DNA of 64,000 nt from JAJTFA01 sp051715425. GTDB lineage: Bacteria > Bacteroidota > Bacteroidia > UKL13-3. The stretch covers positions 248,001 to 312,000 of the forward strand of contig JBPXJS010000002.1 in NCBI GenBank assembly GCA_051715425.1. The letters run 5' to 3'. Below, in pieces: positions 1 to 8,144 of the stretch; the first letter of the stretch is position 1, and every line of letters begins with the position of its first letter. A program made the position numbers and the translations under genes. The notes under the pieces were generated by a model, which did no database searches, had not been told where the DNA came from, and saw nothing but the letters and a program-made list of their open reading frames with translations.

Positions 1-806
1 ACTTCCGGGTATAATCAAACAATGGTGTTTTTACCACTGCTCTGCCGTTGTATGGCGGCATATAATCGGCCACACGTGCAAATTTATTTTCCAGATAAAA
101 GGAGTCGTTATTGAATGTGGCAGGAAAACTTACCAGTACCCTCTTGTCATTCATGGCCGCATAATCACTGTCGTTATAATGGAGCAGACCACCTTGTCCG
201 TAAATCAAACCGGAAGGGGTAAGTGGATCGGGCCTGAAAACCTTGCCGTTTACAGTTGTATCATCATTGGCAAAATACAGGCGTGTTTCCGATTGCTGCA
301 GGATATTTCCGCTTTTGTCGGTTATGATTTTATCATAGTTCTGCTGACGCTGATAAATTAAAACGGGAGTTCCTTTTACTTCCAGCAGATAGGGTGTTCC
401 CTTACTGAGGTTTATTTCTTCATTCAGTTGCGCGGGCCAGGTGCTTACATCAGAGAGGTGATTAAAAACAGACAGTATTTCACCGGTTTGGGTGGTATTT
501 ATTTTGATATATCCGTTCCATACCGGGATGCCGTATATTTCCTGTGTATAAAAACGGTGTATGCCAATTAAACTTCTGGTTTCGTGAGACAGCTTTAACA
601 CTGCCTTTGGGTGGGAGAAGGGAGGCTGGTTTGATATAGCCTGAGTTGCATGAAGGTTTAACTGTTGAGGTATTGTTTGCAGTGTGGTGCAATTGCTTTC
701 ATTGGCATGGATAAGGGCGTCTTGCAACTCGCTTACAGAAGGATTTTGTACCTGAGCAAATGCAAACAAGGGCAATGTAAAAAGGAAAAGGGTTATTTTT
801 TTCATA
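1..806 (-). CDS. Secreted M36/fungalysin-like protein, 5' part only
   Basis: The reading frame opens at the ATG at 806 and stays open to the left edge of the window, so the C-terminal part is missing. The first ~18 residues (MKKITLFLFTLPLFAFAQ) are a signal peptide. Residues ~85-120 (IPVWNGYIKINTTQTG) resemble the FTP propeptide found before thermolysin/fungalysin metallopeptidases. The following VFRPDPLT motif and the FDYTR near the edge resemble Bacteroidota M36-like T9SS cargo. The catalytic HExxH, if present, would lie outside the window, so peptidase activity is inferred from family likeness only. It lies 40 bp downstream of yigZ on the same strand and may be transcribed separately. Confidence 0.6.
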
Positions 807-845
807 GGTATAATGATGCTAAGATACCATAAAAGTTAATTTGGT

Positions 846-1466
846 TCAGTGTTCATGTACAAATTCCATTTCGAACATGCGCCTTTCATAAATAACCTGC
901 AACACATTTTGAGCTACCGATTTGCGGATATCGAATGTAATTTCAATTTTATTATTGTTAAATTCATGGGTAAGAATGGTTGCACTGTGCTGTTTAAGTA
1001 GGTTAAATGCCAGCCCTTCATACTCATAATCAAAACAGATCTTATGCGTTTCCATAATCACATGCTCTGTTTTTTCTGCTTTCTGGAGGGCAAGAGCGGC
1101 TGTATTTCCATAAGCTTCAATTAAACCAGGTACACCCAGCTGTTTGCCCCCGAAATACCGTACCACCACCACAAGTATATGGGTAATATCCATAGATAAA
1201 ATGGCACGGAGGATGGGTTTGCCCGCTGTGTTATTGGGTTCTCTGTCGTCAGAGGATTTCTGGAATTCTCCGCCTTTTCCCAATACAAAAGCCCAGCAAT
1301 GATGGTCGGCCGAAGGGTGTTCTGTCTTCAGCTTATCTACTATTTCTTTTGCCTGGGTTTCGTTTTCAATATGGAAAGCCAATCCGATAAAACGACTTCC
1401 TCTGTCTTTATATTCGGCCTCTGTTGGTTTTTTTATGGTATGGTATATATCTGTAAATAACATCAT
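846..1466 (-). CDS. yigZ: YigZ/IMPACT family protein
   Basis: This 206-residue protein has the usual length of the YigZ/IMPACT family. Visible family motifs are KDRGSRFIG near residue 22, the SADHHCWAF segment, the DDREPNNTAGKPIL core and VVRYFGGKQLGVPGLIEAYG. YigZ proteins have an N-terminal UPF0029 domain and a C-terminal DUF1949 ferredoxin-like domain; their cellular role is poorly defined, with links to translation regulation through the eukaryotic IMPACT relative. The start is MM at 1466/1463, 2 bp after the stop of the upstream transporter gene, so the two are very likely cotranscribed behind ribD. Confidence 0.88.
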   Translation of the reverse strand: MMLFTDIYHTIKKPTEAEYKDRGSRFIGLAFHIENETQAKEIVDKLKTEHPSADHHCWAFVLGKGGEFQKSSDDREPNNTAGKPILRAILSMDITHILVVVVRYFGGKQLGVPGLIEAYGNTAALALQKAEKTEHVIMETHKICFDYEYEGLAFNLLKQHSATILTHEFNNNKIEITFDIRKSVAQNVLQVIYERRMFEMEFVHEH

Positions 1467-1468
1467 AT

Positions 1469-2347
1469 TTATAAGGATATAAAGATAATAGCTACAATGG
1501 CCAATACCAAACCTGCTATGTTTTGTGTGTTCAGTTTTTCTTTAAAAAAGGTAATGGAAACAAATGTGGAAGCGGCCACAATCCCAATATTATTTACGGG
1601 AAAAATAACCGCACTGTTTGCTGCAAAATGAGATAAAGTTTTTACCAGAAAGAACATGCTAAAATAATTGGGAATGCCCAACGCCACGCCCCAAAGCATA
1701 TTTTTAACAGACAGCTTAAGGTTATTTACCGCCATCTGGTAAATCAATAATAAAGCACCTGTGATAAACGCCACACTAAATGCAGTGGTTACTGTATATG
1801 CACCAAAGTTCGGATTGTTGTTTTCTATATTCCAGCCTTTGGTAATGAGGTTAAAAGTGGTATCAATTACCCCGCTGCCGGCAAATACAATGATGGGCAA
1901 AATAATGGCCAGTTTCCCATGGGCATGGCTGCCTTCTTCTTTTTTACTGATGAGGTAAACGGCCACCAGGCTAAGCACAATGCCACCTATTTGTACAAGG
2001 GTTAAACTTTCATGATAAAACAACACCGCAAATAGAACGGGGATAACCACTGACAGTTTTGCAGAAACCATACTTACCGATACACCCAGTTTTTGTGCTG
2101 TTTCTCCAATGGCAAAAAAGATGGAGATAAAAAACAAACCGATTAAAACGGTATACGGAAACCATCCCTCGTTCCAGAAATCGGTAAGGATAACAGCATG
2201 GCTTCCTGAGAGGGCATTGCCCAATAAACCGCAAGTGAGGTAATTAAAAATAATGGCCTGAAACGTATTGACCCCGGCCTTTTCAAACAATTTAAAAAAG
2301 CTAACGGTAATGGTAGAGGCCAATATGCTCAGCAATAAAAATATCAT
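1469..2347 (-). CDS. EamA/DMT-family permease
   Basis: This 292-residue polytopic membrane protein has about ten hydrophobic helices arranged as two similar halves of roughly 140 residues, as expected for drug/metabolite transporter (EamA) permeases. A short charged stretch (SKKEEGSHAHGK, near residue 135) separates the halves. The C-terminal segment with a FFKEKLN turn before the last helix is typical of EamA. The substrate cannot be told from sequence. Its ATG overlaps the ribD stop by 4 bp and its stop lies 2 bp before yigZ, giving a tight three-gene operon. This does not by itself prove a link to riboflavin. Confidence 0.82.
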   Translation of the reverse strand: MIFLLLSILASTITVSFFKLFEKAGVNTFQAIIFNYLTCGLLGNALSGSHAVILTDFWNEGWFPYTVLIGLFFISIFFAIGETAQKLGVSVSMVSAKLSVVIPVLFAVLFYHESLTLVQIGGIVLSLVAVYLISKKEEGSHAHGKLAIILPIIVFAGSGVIDTTFNLITKGWNIENNNPNFGAYTVTTAFSVAFITGALLLIYQMAVNNLKLSVKNMLWGVALGIPNYFSMFFLVKTLSHFAANSAVIFPVNNIGIVAASTFVSITFFKEKLNTQNIAGLVLAIVAIIFISL

Positions 2348-3402
2348 AAGTGGTTGCGGTATATGGTCAGTTGTTTTGAATCAATAGTTGTTTGGGTAAT
2401 TACTTTCCCATTTGGTGTTTTGGGTGCCGCAATACCATCCTCCAGTGTTTGTGGTGAAACAAATACCTGTGCCTCATCCCATAAACCAAACGCAAGAATA
2501 TGGTTTAGGGTAATGGTTCCGCCCTCCACAATCAGCGATTGGATATGACGCTCATAAAGCGCGTGGAGCATTTGGGTAAATGCAGGTTGTTCTTTATCAA
2601 TGGAAATGTATTCGAGGTTATTGGCTGGTTCTTTAACAGCTGTAGAAAAAATGATGCTTGGTTGTGAGCCGTCAAATATTCTCAGGTTTGCGGGCAGGCG
2701 GTTAGATAAGTCCAGGGTAATACGTACCGGATTTTTACCACCCCAGGCACGGGTATTTAATGCCGGATTATCTGTAATAATGGTATTGGTACCCACCATA
2801 ATCGCATCTTCTTCGCTGCGCCATTTATGAACCAGCCTTTGCACCACCAATCCTGTTATATGTCTTTTTTGTTCAAACTCCTCTGCACTCATTTTTGCTG
2901 CATCAGGCGCAATAAATCCGTTAATGGTTTGAGCCCATTTGAGTATCACATAAGGCCTGCGTTGGGTATTAAATGTAATAAACCTTTTATTCAACTCGCG
3001 GCAAGCTTCTTCCATCACCCCAACATGCACCTCAATGCCTGCATCTTTAAGTTTTTGAATACCGCTGCCTGCCACTTTTTCAAATGGATCCATCATGCCT
3101 ATCACTACTTTTTTTACACGATGGCTGATCAGCAGATCTGCACAGGGTGGCGTTTTTCCGAAATGGCTGCATGGCTCCAGGTTTACATAGACAGTAGATT
3201 CGGGCAAAAGACTTTTATCGGCCACTGAATGGATGGCATTTACCTCGGCATGGGCTTCTCCATATTTCCGGTGCCAGCCTTCTCCAATGATTGTTCCTTT
3301 ATGCACTATTACACAGCCTACCATAGGGTTTGGCGACACAGATCCCAAACCACTCACAGCCAGCTCCAGGCAACGTTGCATATATATTTCTTCGGTATTC
3401 AA
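2344..3402 (-). CDS. ribD: Riboflavin biosynthesis deaminase/reductase RibD
   Basis: A bifunctional enzyme of riboflavin synthesis: deamination of diaminohydroxyphosphoribosylaminopyrimidine followed by NADPH reduction of the ribosyl side chain. The N-terminal cytidine-deaminase domain shows the zinc ligands HAE (His51) and PCSHFGKTPPC (Cys78, Cys87). The C-terminal reductase domain begins near residue 155 (RPYVILKWAQTING) and contains LIVEGG. I chose the TTG at 3402, which gives MNTEEIYMQRCLELA, the usual start of this family. An ATG at 3381 is inside the conserved start, and an in-frame ATG at 3453 would overlap prmC and add residues unlike the family. It heads an operon with the EamA permease and yigZ. 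Confidence 0.9.
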   Translation of the reverse strand: MNTEEIYMQRCLELAVSGLGSVSPNPMVGCVIVHKGTIIGEGWHRKYGEAHAEVNAIHSVADKSLLPESTVYVNLEPCSHFGKTPPCADLLISHRVKKVVIGMMDPFEKVAGSGIQKLKDAGIEVHVGVMEEACRELNKRFITFNTQRRPYVILKWAQTINGFIAPDAAKMSAEEFEQKRHITGLVVQRLVHKWRSEEDAIMVGTNTIITDNPALNTRAWGGKNPVRITLDLSNRLPANLRIFDGSQPSIIFSTAVKEPANNLEYISIDKEQPAFTQMLHALYERHIQSLIVEGGTITLNHILAFGLWDEAQVFVSPQTLEDGIAAPKTPNGKVITQTTIDSKQLTIYRNHL

Positions 3403-3436
3403 CCCCACGAATGTAGCTATTTTGTATTTTGCGTGG

Positions 3437-4294
3437 GTGTTCGATACCCACATACCACCTGTTGATTTGTTTCAGGCTTTTGTCTCCAAGCTACAACCGG
3501 CTTATGATAGCAGTGAAGCTGAGAATATTACAGCCCTGATTTTTGAGGAGTTATTTGCCCTTAAAAAGACTCACCTCCGGCTGGTGAACCGCTCTTTTAC
3601 TGAGCAGGAAACCAAACAACTGGAAGAGATCATTACCCGCCTGCTGTTGTTTGAACCGGTGCAGCAAATATTGGGATATGCCTATTTTTATAAGTATAAG
3701 TTTAAAATAAACCGGCATGTATTAATTCCCCGACCCGAAACAGAAGAACTGGTGGAACTTGTAGTGAAAGCTGTCCGTTCCTTGCCTCCACCTGTTTCTG
3801 TTATTGATATCGGAACCGGAAGCGGTTGTATTGCCATTTCTATAAAAAAGGAGTGTCCTTCAGCTATCGTATATGCACTCGATATTTCTTCAGAAGCACT
3901 TGATGTGGCTAAAGAAAATGCCCTGAACCTGAGGGCTGACATATATTTTATTCAGCAAAATTTTTTAGATCAAAGCAATATTGATCAGTTACCCGAAGGA
4001 GCCATTATAGTGAGCAACCCGCCTTATATTGCCCAAAGCGAAGCCGCCACCATGTTCCCCAACGTGTTACAATATGAACCACACCAGGCTTTGTTTGTAC
4101 CGGATACTGATCCCCTTGTTTTTTACGCCCGCCTGGCTGCCTCAGGAATGAGCAAAAGGGCAGGTGTTTATGCAGAGATAAATGAACGCCTTGGTGAAGA
4201 AACGGCTGCCCTGTTTAAAGAAGCCGGATTTTTATCCGTTCAGTTAATAAAAGATATGCAAGGCAAGGATAGGATAATAGCCGCTACTTTTTAA
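3437..4294 (+). CDS. prmC: Peptide chain release factor N5-glutamine methyltransferase PrmC
   Basis: PrmC methylates the GGQ glutamine of class I release factors using S-adenosylmethionine. The SAM-binding motif DIGTGSGCIA and the catalytic NPPY (Asn about residue 193) are present, preceded by the helical N-terminal domain and the RPETEELVE segment. The GTG at 3437 gives 285 residues, the normal family length. A longer frame starts at 3233 but its extra 68 residues lie antisense to the conserved start of ribD and look non-homologous. The gene is divergent from ribD with only about 34 bp between the two proposed starts, so the promoters must overlap. The GTG choice is an inference. Confidence 0.9.
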   Translation: MFDTHIPPVDLFQAFVSKLQPAYDSSEAENITALIFEELFALKKTHLRLVNRSFTEQETKQLEEIITRLLLFEPVQQILGYAYFYKYKFKINRHVLIPRPETEELVELVVKAVRSLPPPVSVIDIGTGSGCIAISIKKECPSAIVYALDISSEALDVAKENALNLRADIYFIQQNFLDQSNIDQLPEGAIIVSNPPYIAQSEAATMFPNVLQYEPHQALFVPDTDPLVFYARLAASGMSKRAGVYAEINERLGEETAALFKEAGFLSVQLIKDMQGKDRIIAATF

Positions 4295-4298
4295 CTGC

Positions 4299-4973
4299 CT
4301 AAACCGCGTAGTTTCTTTCTCCGAAAATGCTGCTGCCTACCCTGATCATATTGCTGCCGCAACTTACGGCCAAAGCATAATCGCTGCTCATACCCATGGA
4401 TAATGTTTGCATAGTGGTATGGGGGTAAACTTCTTCGGAAAGGTTATTAAATAGTTCTTTTAGCCTGGTAAATTCCAGTTTTACCTGACCTTCATCCGCA
4501 GTATTGCTGGCCATTCCCATTAAGCCGCATAAACGCACATGGGTCATGCCTGCGAGTTCTGTGCTACCCAGCAAAGCACGCACCTCTGTTTTATCCAGCC
4601 CGAATTTGGTTTCTTCAGTGGCAATAAAAACCTGGAGCAAACAATCAATTACCCTGTTATTTTTTACTCCCTGTTTATTTATTTCTTCCAGCAGTTTTAG
4701 GGAATCTACCGAGTGAATCAGGTGCACAAACGGTGCTATGTACTTTACCTTATTGCTTTGCAAATGCCCTATCAGGTGCCAGCGCACATCGGCCGGCATC
4801 AATGGCTGTTTGCTGCACATTTCCTGCACCTTGTTTTCGCCAAAGTGCCTCATGCCTGCCTCGTAGGCTTGCTGCAGCAAATCCACAGGTTTGGTTTTGC
4901 TTACCGCTATTAATGTTACACCGGCAGGTAATTGTTCTTTTATTTTATTGATATTTGCCCCAATCGAATTCAT
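4299..4973 (-). CDS. YggS/PROSC-family PLP homeostasis protein
   Basis: This 224-residue single-domain PLP-binding protein belongs to the YggS/PLPBP family, which buffers pyridoxal phosphate and is not known to have enzyme activity. The PLP lysine sits in LIAVSKTKP (Lys26). Other family motifs are FGENKVQEM, WHLIGHLQSNK, LCGLMGMAS and the C-terminal LSMGMSSDYALAVSCGSNMIRVGSSIFG. The gene converges on prmC with a 4-bp gap and is divergent from the DUF4296 gene, whose start codon lies 2 bp from its own. Confidence 0.92.
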   Translation of the reverse strand: MNSIGANINKIKEQLPAGVTLIAVSKTKPVDLLQQAYEAGMRHFGENKVQEMCSKQPLMPADVRWHLIGHLQSNKVKYIAPFVHLIHSVDSLKLLEEINKQGVKNNRVIDCLLQVFIATEETKFGLDKTEVRALLGSTELAGMTHVRLCGLMGMASNTADEGQVKLEFTRLKELFNNLSEEVYPHTTMQTLSMGMSSDYALAVSCGSNMIRVGSSIFGERNYAV

Positions 4974-4975
4974 CT

Positions 4976-5317
4976 ATGCAAAAGTATATAACTGTTTTTG
5001 TTTTGTTGCTGCTCATTTCATGTGGTGGAAAAAACAATGATCAACGTCCTGATGACGTGCTTCCTCCGGAAACCATGACCAAAATACTCACAGATATGCA
5101 CCTGGCCGAAGGTTATATTAATGCCAGAACCGGAAATGCCGATAGCCTTAAACAATTGGGGGTTGGATACCGCGATGAAATTTATAAAACATACCAAACC
5201 AACAACGAACAGTTTAAAAAAAGCTTCGACTTTTACAACCTCCACCCGGTAATCCTCGACTCCATCTATGCCGAAGTAATTACCGCACTTAGCAAAAAAG
5301 AAATAGAAAAGAAATAG
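4976..5317 (+). CDS. DUF4296 lipoprotein
   Basis: A 113-residue putative lipoprotein. A short hydrophobic signal (MQKYITVFVLLLLISCGG) ends in the lipobox LISC. The mature part contains LPPETMTKILTDMHLAEGY and YRDEIYKTYQTNNEQFKKSFDFY-type helices characteristic of DUF4296, a small family found in Bacteroidota and of unknown function. I placed the start at the ATG at 4976; an upstream in-frame start at 4955 would overlap yggS and put seven polar residues before the signal peptide. The start codons of this gene and yggS are back to back, so their promoters must lie inside each other's coding regions or be shared. Confidence 0.85.
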   Translation: MQKYITVFVLLLLISCGGKNNDQRPDDVLPPETMTKILTDMHLAEGYINARTGNADSLKQLGVGYRDEIYKTYQTNNEQFKKSFDFYNLHPVILDSIYAEVITALSKKEIEKK

Positions 5318-5339
5318 GTTTTGGACTGGTGCATAGTTA

Positions 5340-5409
5340 TTAGTGCTTAGTGCTTAGTGCTTAGTGCTCGGTGCTCGGTGCTTTGTGCTCGGTGCCCGGT
5401 GCATGGTGT
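5340..5409 (+). repeat. Tandem heptamer array, TTAGTGC type
   Basis: Ten consecutive 7-bp units run from 5340 to 5409: four exact TTAGTGC copies, then TCGGTGC, TCGGTGC, TTTGTGC, TCGGTGC, CCGGTGC and ATGGTGT. The GTG core is kept while the first three bases vary. The array lies between the DUF4296 gene and mutS2. Function is unknown. Related arrays occur near 29.3 kb and 59.4-59.6 kb. Confidence 0.85.
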
Positions 5410-5460
5410 GTGATTTGATGCGCGTAAGTGAAATAAGTCCCTGCCACATGTATTTCCTGT

Positions 5461-5488
5461 GCACTACGCACCGTGCACCAAGCACCAG
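5461..5488 (-). repeat. Inverted heptamer array facing the 5340 array
   Basis: Four 7-bp units (GCACTAC, GCACCGT, GCACCAA, GCACCAG) are the reverse complement of the GTGC-type heptamers at 5340-5409. The two arrays, about 50 bp apart, could pair into an imperfect hairpin about 55 bp upstream of mutS2. Confidence 0.7.
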
Positions 5489-5543
5489 TTCACAAAGATA
5501 AAGTGATATATTGCGGGTTTAATTGTAACGATTTTAATTTCTC

Positions 5544-7922
5544 ATGCCTTACCCCAAAAATATAGAACATAAGCTCGAGTTTGATCAGGTGAAAGAATTG
5601 CTGCGCAAAAAGTGCCTGTCGCCTCTCGGGGAGCAATATATTGATAAGATACGCTTTGTAAACCGCTTTGATGTGCTGGAGAAAATTCTGCAGCAAGCCA
5701 ATGAGTTTAAGATTTTATTAACCAGTGATACGCCTTTTCCGGCTGAGTATTATTACGATATACGCCCTTGGTTAAACAGGGCTTCTGTTGAGGGAACTTT
5801 TTTGCTGGAAGATGAGTGGCACCAAACACGCCTGCTGCTTCAGACGTTTCAGTTCATTACCAAATATTTTGAGCAACGCAACGACCGCTATACCCAACTG
5901 GCTGCACTTTTTGGCGGTATTCAGTTTAATCAGTTACTTGTTAAACATATTGAAAAGGTAATTGATGATAAGGGGGCTTTAAGACCTAATGCATCACCGG
6001 AACTCAGTAAAATTACAGCGAAAATTGCCGAGAAAGAACGGGAGGTACGCAAACGCATCAACCAGATTTTTGAAAAAGCAGCATCGCAAAACTGGCTGGC
6101 TGATACCGGTATTACCATACGTGACGGAAGGCTTGTATTGCCTGTGCTGGCTGAATATAAGCGGCATATTACCGGTTTTGTGCATGATGAATCGTCAACC
6201 GGGCAAACGGTTTATATTGAGCCTGCAGAAATTCTGGAGATGAACAATATGATCCGTGAACAGCAGATTGCTTATAAACGGGAGCGTGAAAGAATACTGA
6301 TAGAACTTACGGATAAACTAAGGCCGCATTTACCGGAAATGGATATGTATATGCAGCGCCTGGGTATTATTGATTTTGTGCGGGCAAAGGCGTTGCTGGC
6401 TATAGATTTGGATGCATCGCTGCCTTTACTGAGTCGCCATGCGGAGTTGAATTTGGTAGCAGCATTCCATCCGCTGTTAAAACTAAACCACCAGAAAAGC
6501 GGGCTGGAGGTGGTTCCATTACATGTACACCTGAATAAGGAGAAAAGGATTCTCGTTATTTCCGGCCCTAATGCAGGTGGTAAATCTGTGTGTTTAAAAA
6601 CAGTTGGCCTGTTGCAATACATGCTGCAATGTGGTTTTCTGGTGCCTTGCAAGGAGCATAGCCAAATGGGCTTGTTTAATGATATGATGGTGGATATAGG
6701 TGATGAGCAAAGCATAGAAAACGACCTGAGTACCTATAGTTCTCACCTGTTGCACATGAAACAGTTTACCGATTTTGCCGATAGTAAAACACTGTTTTTA
6801 ATAGATGAGTTTGGCACCGGTACCGATCCTCAATTTGGTGGTCCGCTGGCCGAGGCTATTTTACACCGCCTTAACCAGAAACAGGCCTGGGGTGTGGTAA
6901 CTACCCATTACAGCAACCTTAAAAATTTTGCTTCTCATACTGCCGGACTCGAAAACGCATGTATGTTATTCGACCAGCAACATATGCAGCCATTGTATGT
7001 GCTGGAAATTGGTAAACCTGGCAGTTCGTATGCGTTTGAGCTGGCTGCAAAAAGTGGATTAAGTCAGCCTATTATTGACTATGCCAAACACAAGGTGGGC
7101 GATAAACAAAAGCGGGTAGACGATTTGTTGATTGAACTGGAGCGGGAGAAAAAACACGTGTACGAATTAAAACAGCGTTACGAAAAGCGGGAATCAGAAA
7201 CCAGGGAAACACTGGAAACATACCAGAAATTAAAAGAGGAGTTAGATACCAATAAAAAGAAATTACTGGCACTGGCCAAACAGGAAGCCCTTTCCATTAT
7301 CAGCGAAGCCAATAGCCGAATTGAAAATACCATCCGTGAGATCAGGGAGAAAAAGGCCGATACCGAGGTGATCCGGAAGGTGAGGAGTGAGATTAAAAAA
7401 GAAACAGAAGAGTTAAAAGCCGATGCCGTGGTGGAGCCGCCAAAACCTGTTGCACCGGTGGTAGCGGGCGAAATCAAAGAAGGATCAACCGTGATATTAC
7501 CCGGGCAAACACAAACCGGGGAGGTGGTAGAAATCAGCAAAAATAAAGCACTGGTAGCATTTGGAGATTTGCGCAGTTGGGTGGAGGTGAAAAAACTTCA
7601 ATTGGCCAAAGCAGAGAAAAAAGTTACACTTAGAAACAGCCAGAGTGGGGTTAACCTCAATGATAAGATGCAGGGTTTTTCATCAGAACTTAATTTAATT
7701 GGGGTAAGGGGAGAAGAAGCATTAAAAAGGTTGCAGCAGTATATGGACGATGCTTATGTGCTGGGGTTTAAAGAATTCAGGATTGTGCATGGCAAAGGAT
7801 ATGGCATATTGCGCAAGCTGATCAGGGATGAGTTGCGTAAAAGCCGCATAGTGGATCATTTTGCCGATGAACATATCGAAATGGGCGGTGATGGGGTAAC
7901 GGTTGTGACTTTAAAGGTGTAA
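5544..7922 (+). CDS. mutS2: MutS2-family ATPase with C-terminal Smr domain
   Basis: A 792-residue MutS2 protein, which lacks the mismatch-recognition domain of MutS. The core/lever region (residues 1-320) is followed by an ABC-type ATPase with Walker A GPNAGGKS (about residue 341), Walker B TLFLIDEFGTGTDP and the TTHYSNLK switch. A long charged coiled coil (about 515-640) leads to a KOW-like segment and a C-terminal Smr domain (about 720-792, ending in GGDGVTVVTL) with HGKGYGILRK, where most Smr domains have HGKGTG. MutS2 proteins are linked to suppression of recombination and, in Bacillus, to rescue of collided ribosomes. The start ATG at 5544 matches the family. Confidence 0.93.
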   Translation: MPYPKNIEHKLEFDQVKELLRKKCLSPLGEQYIDKIRFVNRFDVLEKILQQANEFKILLTSDTPFPAEYYYDIRPWLNRASVEGTFLLEDEWHQTRLLLQTFQFITKYFEQRNDRYTQLAALFGGIQFNQLLVKHIEKVIDDKGALRPNASPELSKITAKIAEKEREVRKRINQIFEKAASQNWLADTGITIRDGRLVLPVLAEYKRHITGFVHDESSTGQTVYIEPAEILEMNNMIREQQIAYKRERERILIELTDKLRPHLPEMDMYMQRLGIIDFVRAKALLAIDLDASLPLLSRHAELNLVAAFHPLLKLNHQKSGLEVVPLHVHLNKEKRILVISGPNAGGKSVCLKTVGLLQYMLQCGFLVPCKEHSQMGLFNDMMVDIGDEQSIENDLSTYSSHLLHMKQFTDFADSKTLFLIDEFGTGTDPQFGGPLAEAILHRLNQKQAWGVVTTHYSNLKNFASHTAGLENACMLFDQQHMQPLYVLEIGKPGSSYAFELAAKSGLSQPIIDYAKHKVGDKQKRVDDLLIELEREKKHVYELKQRYEKRESETRETLETYQKLKEELDTNKKKLLALAKQEALSIISEANSRIENTIREIREKKADTEVIRKVRSEIKKETEELKADAVVEPPKPVAPVVAGEIKEGSTVILPGQTQTGEVVEISKNKALVAFGDLRSWVEVKKLQLAKAEKKVTLRNSQSGVNLNDKMQGFSSELNLIGVRGEEALKRLQQYMDDAYVLGFKEFRIVHGKGYGILRKLIRDELRKSRIVDHFADEHIEMGGDGVTVVTLKV

Positions 7923-8088
7923 ATAACTTCCTCTGTTACCATCCCATCAACCAATCTGAAGATGATCAGGTGCGATTAACAAAAAATTTACATACCCCGG
8001 CAATAACCCGGAATTGAAATGGATATTTGCCTTTCTATCATCATAATTATACATAGGTTTTAACTACCTTCTGTTCCAACAATTTTTC

Positions 8089-8096
8089 TATATTTG
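8089..8096 (+). promoter_or_regulatory. Candidate Bacteroidota -7 element (TATATTTG)
   Basis: TATATTTG matches the TAnnTTTG -7 consensus of Bacteroidota housekeeping promoters and lies about 48 bp upstream of the AAA+ ATPase gene. No clear -33 TTTG is seen at the right distance, so this is a weak call. Confidence 0.4.
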
Positions 8097-8144
8097 GCAA
8101 ATTACCATTAAAGCCTTTTTACGGGCAGGTTAAACAGAATAAAC

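Noticed and set aside
3233..3436. N-terminal extension of PrmC
   Set aside because: The extra residues are antisense to the conserved start of ribD and do not resemble PrmC; the GTG start gives normal length.
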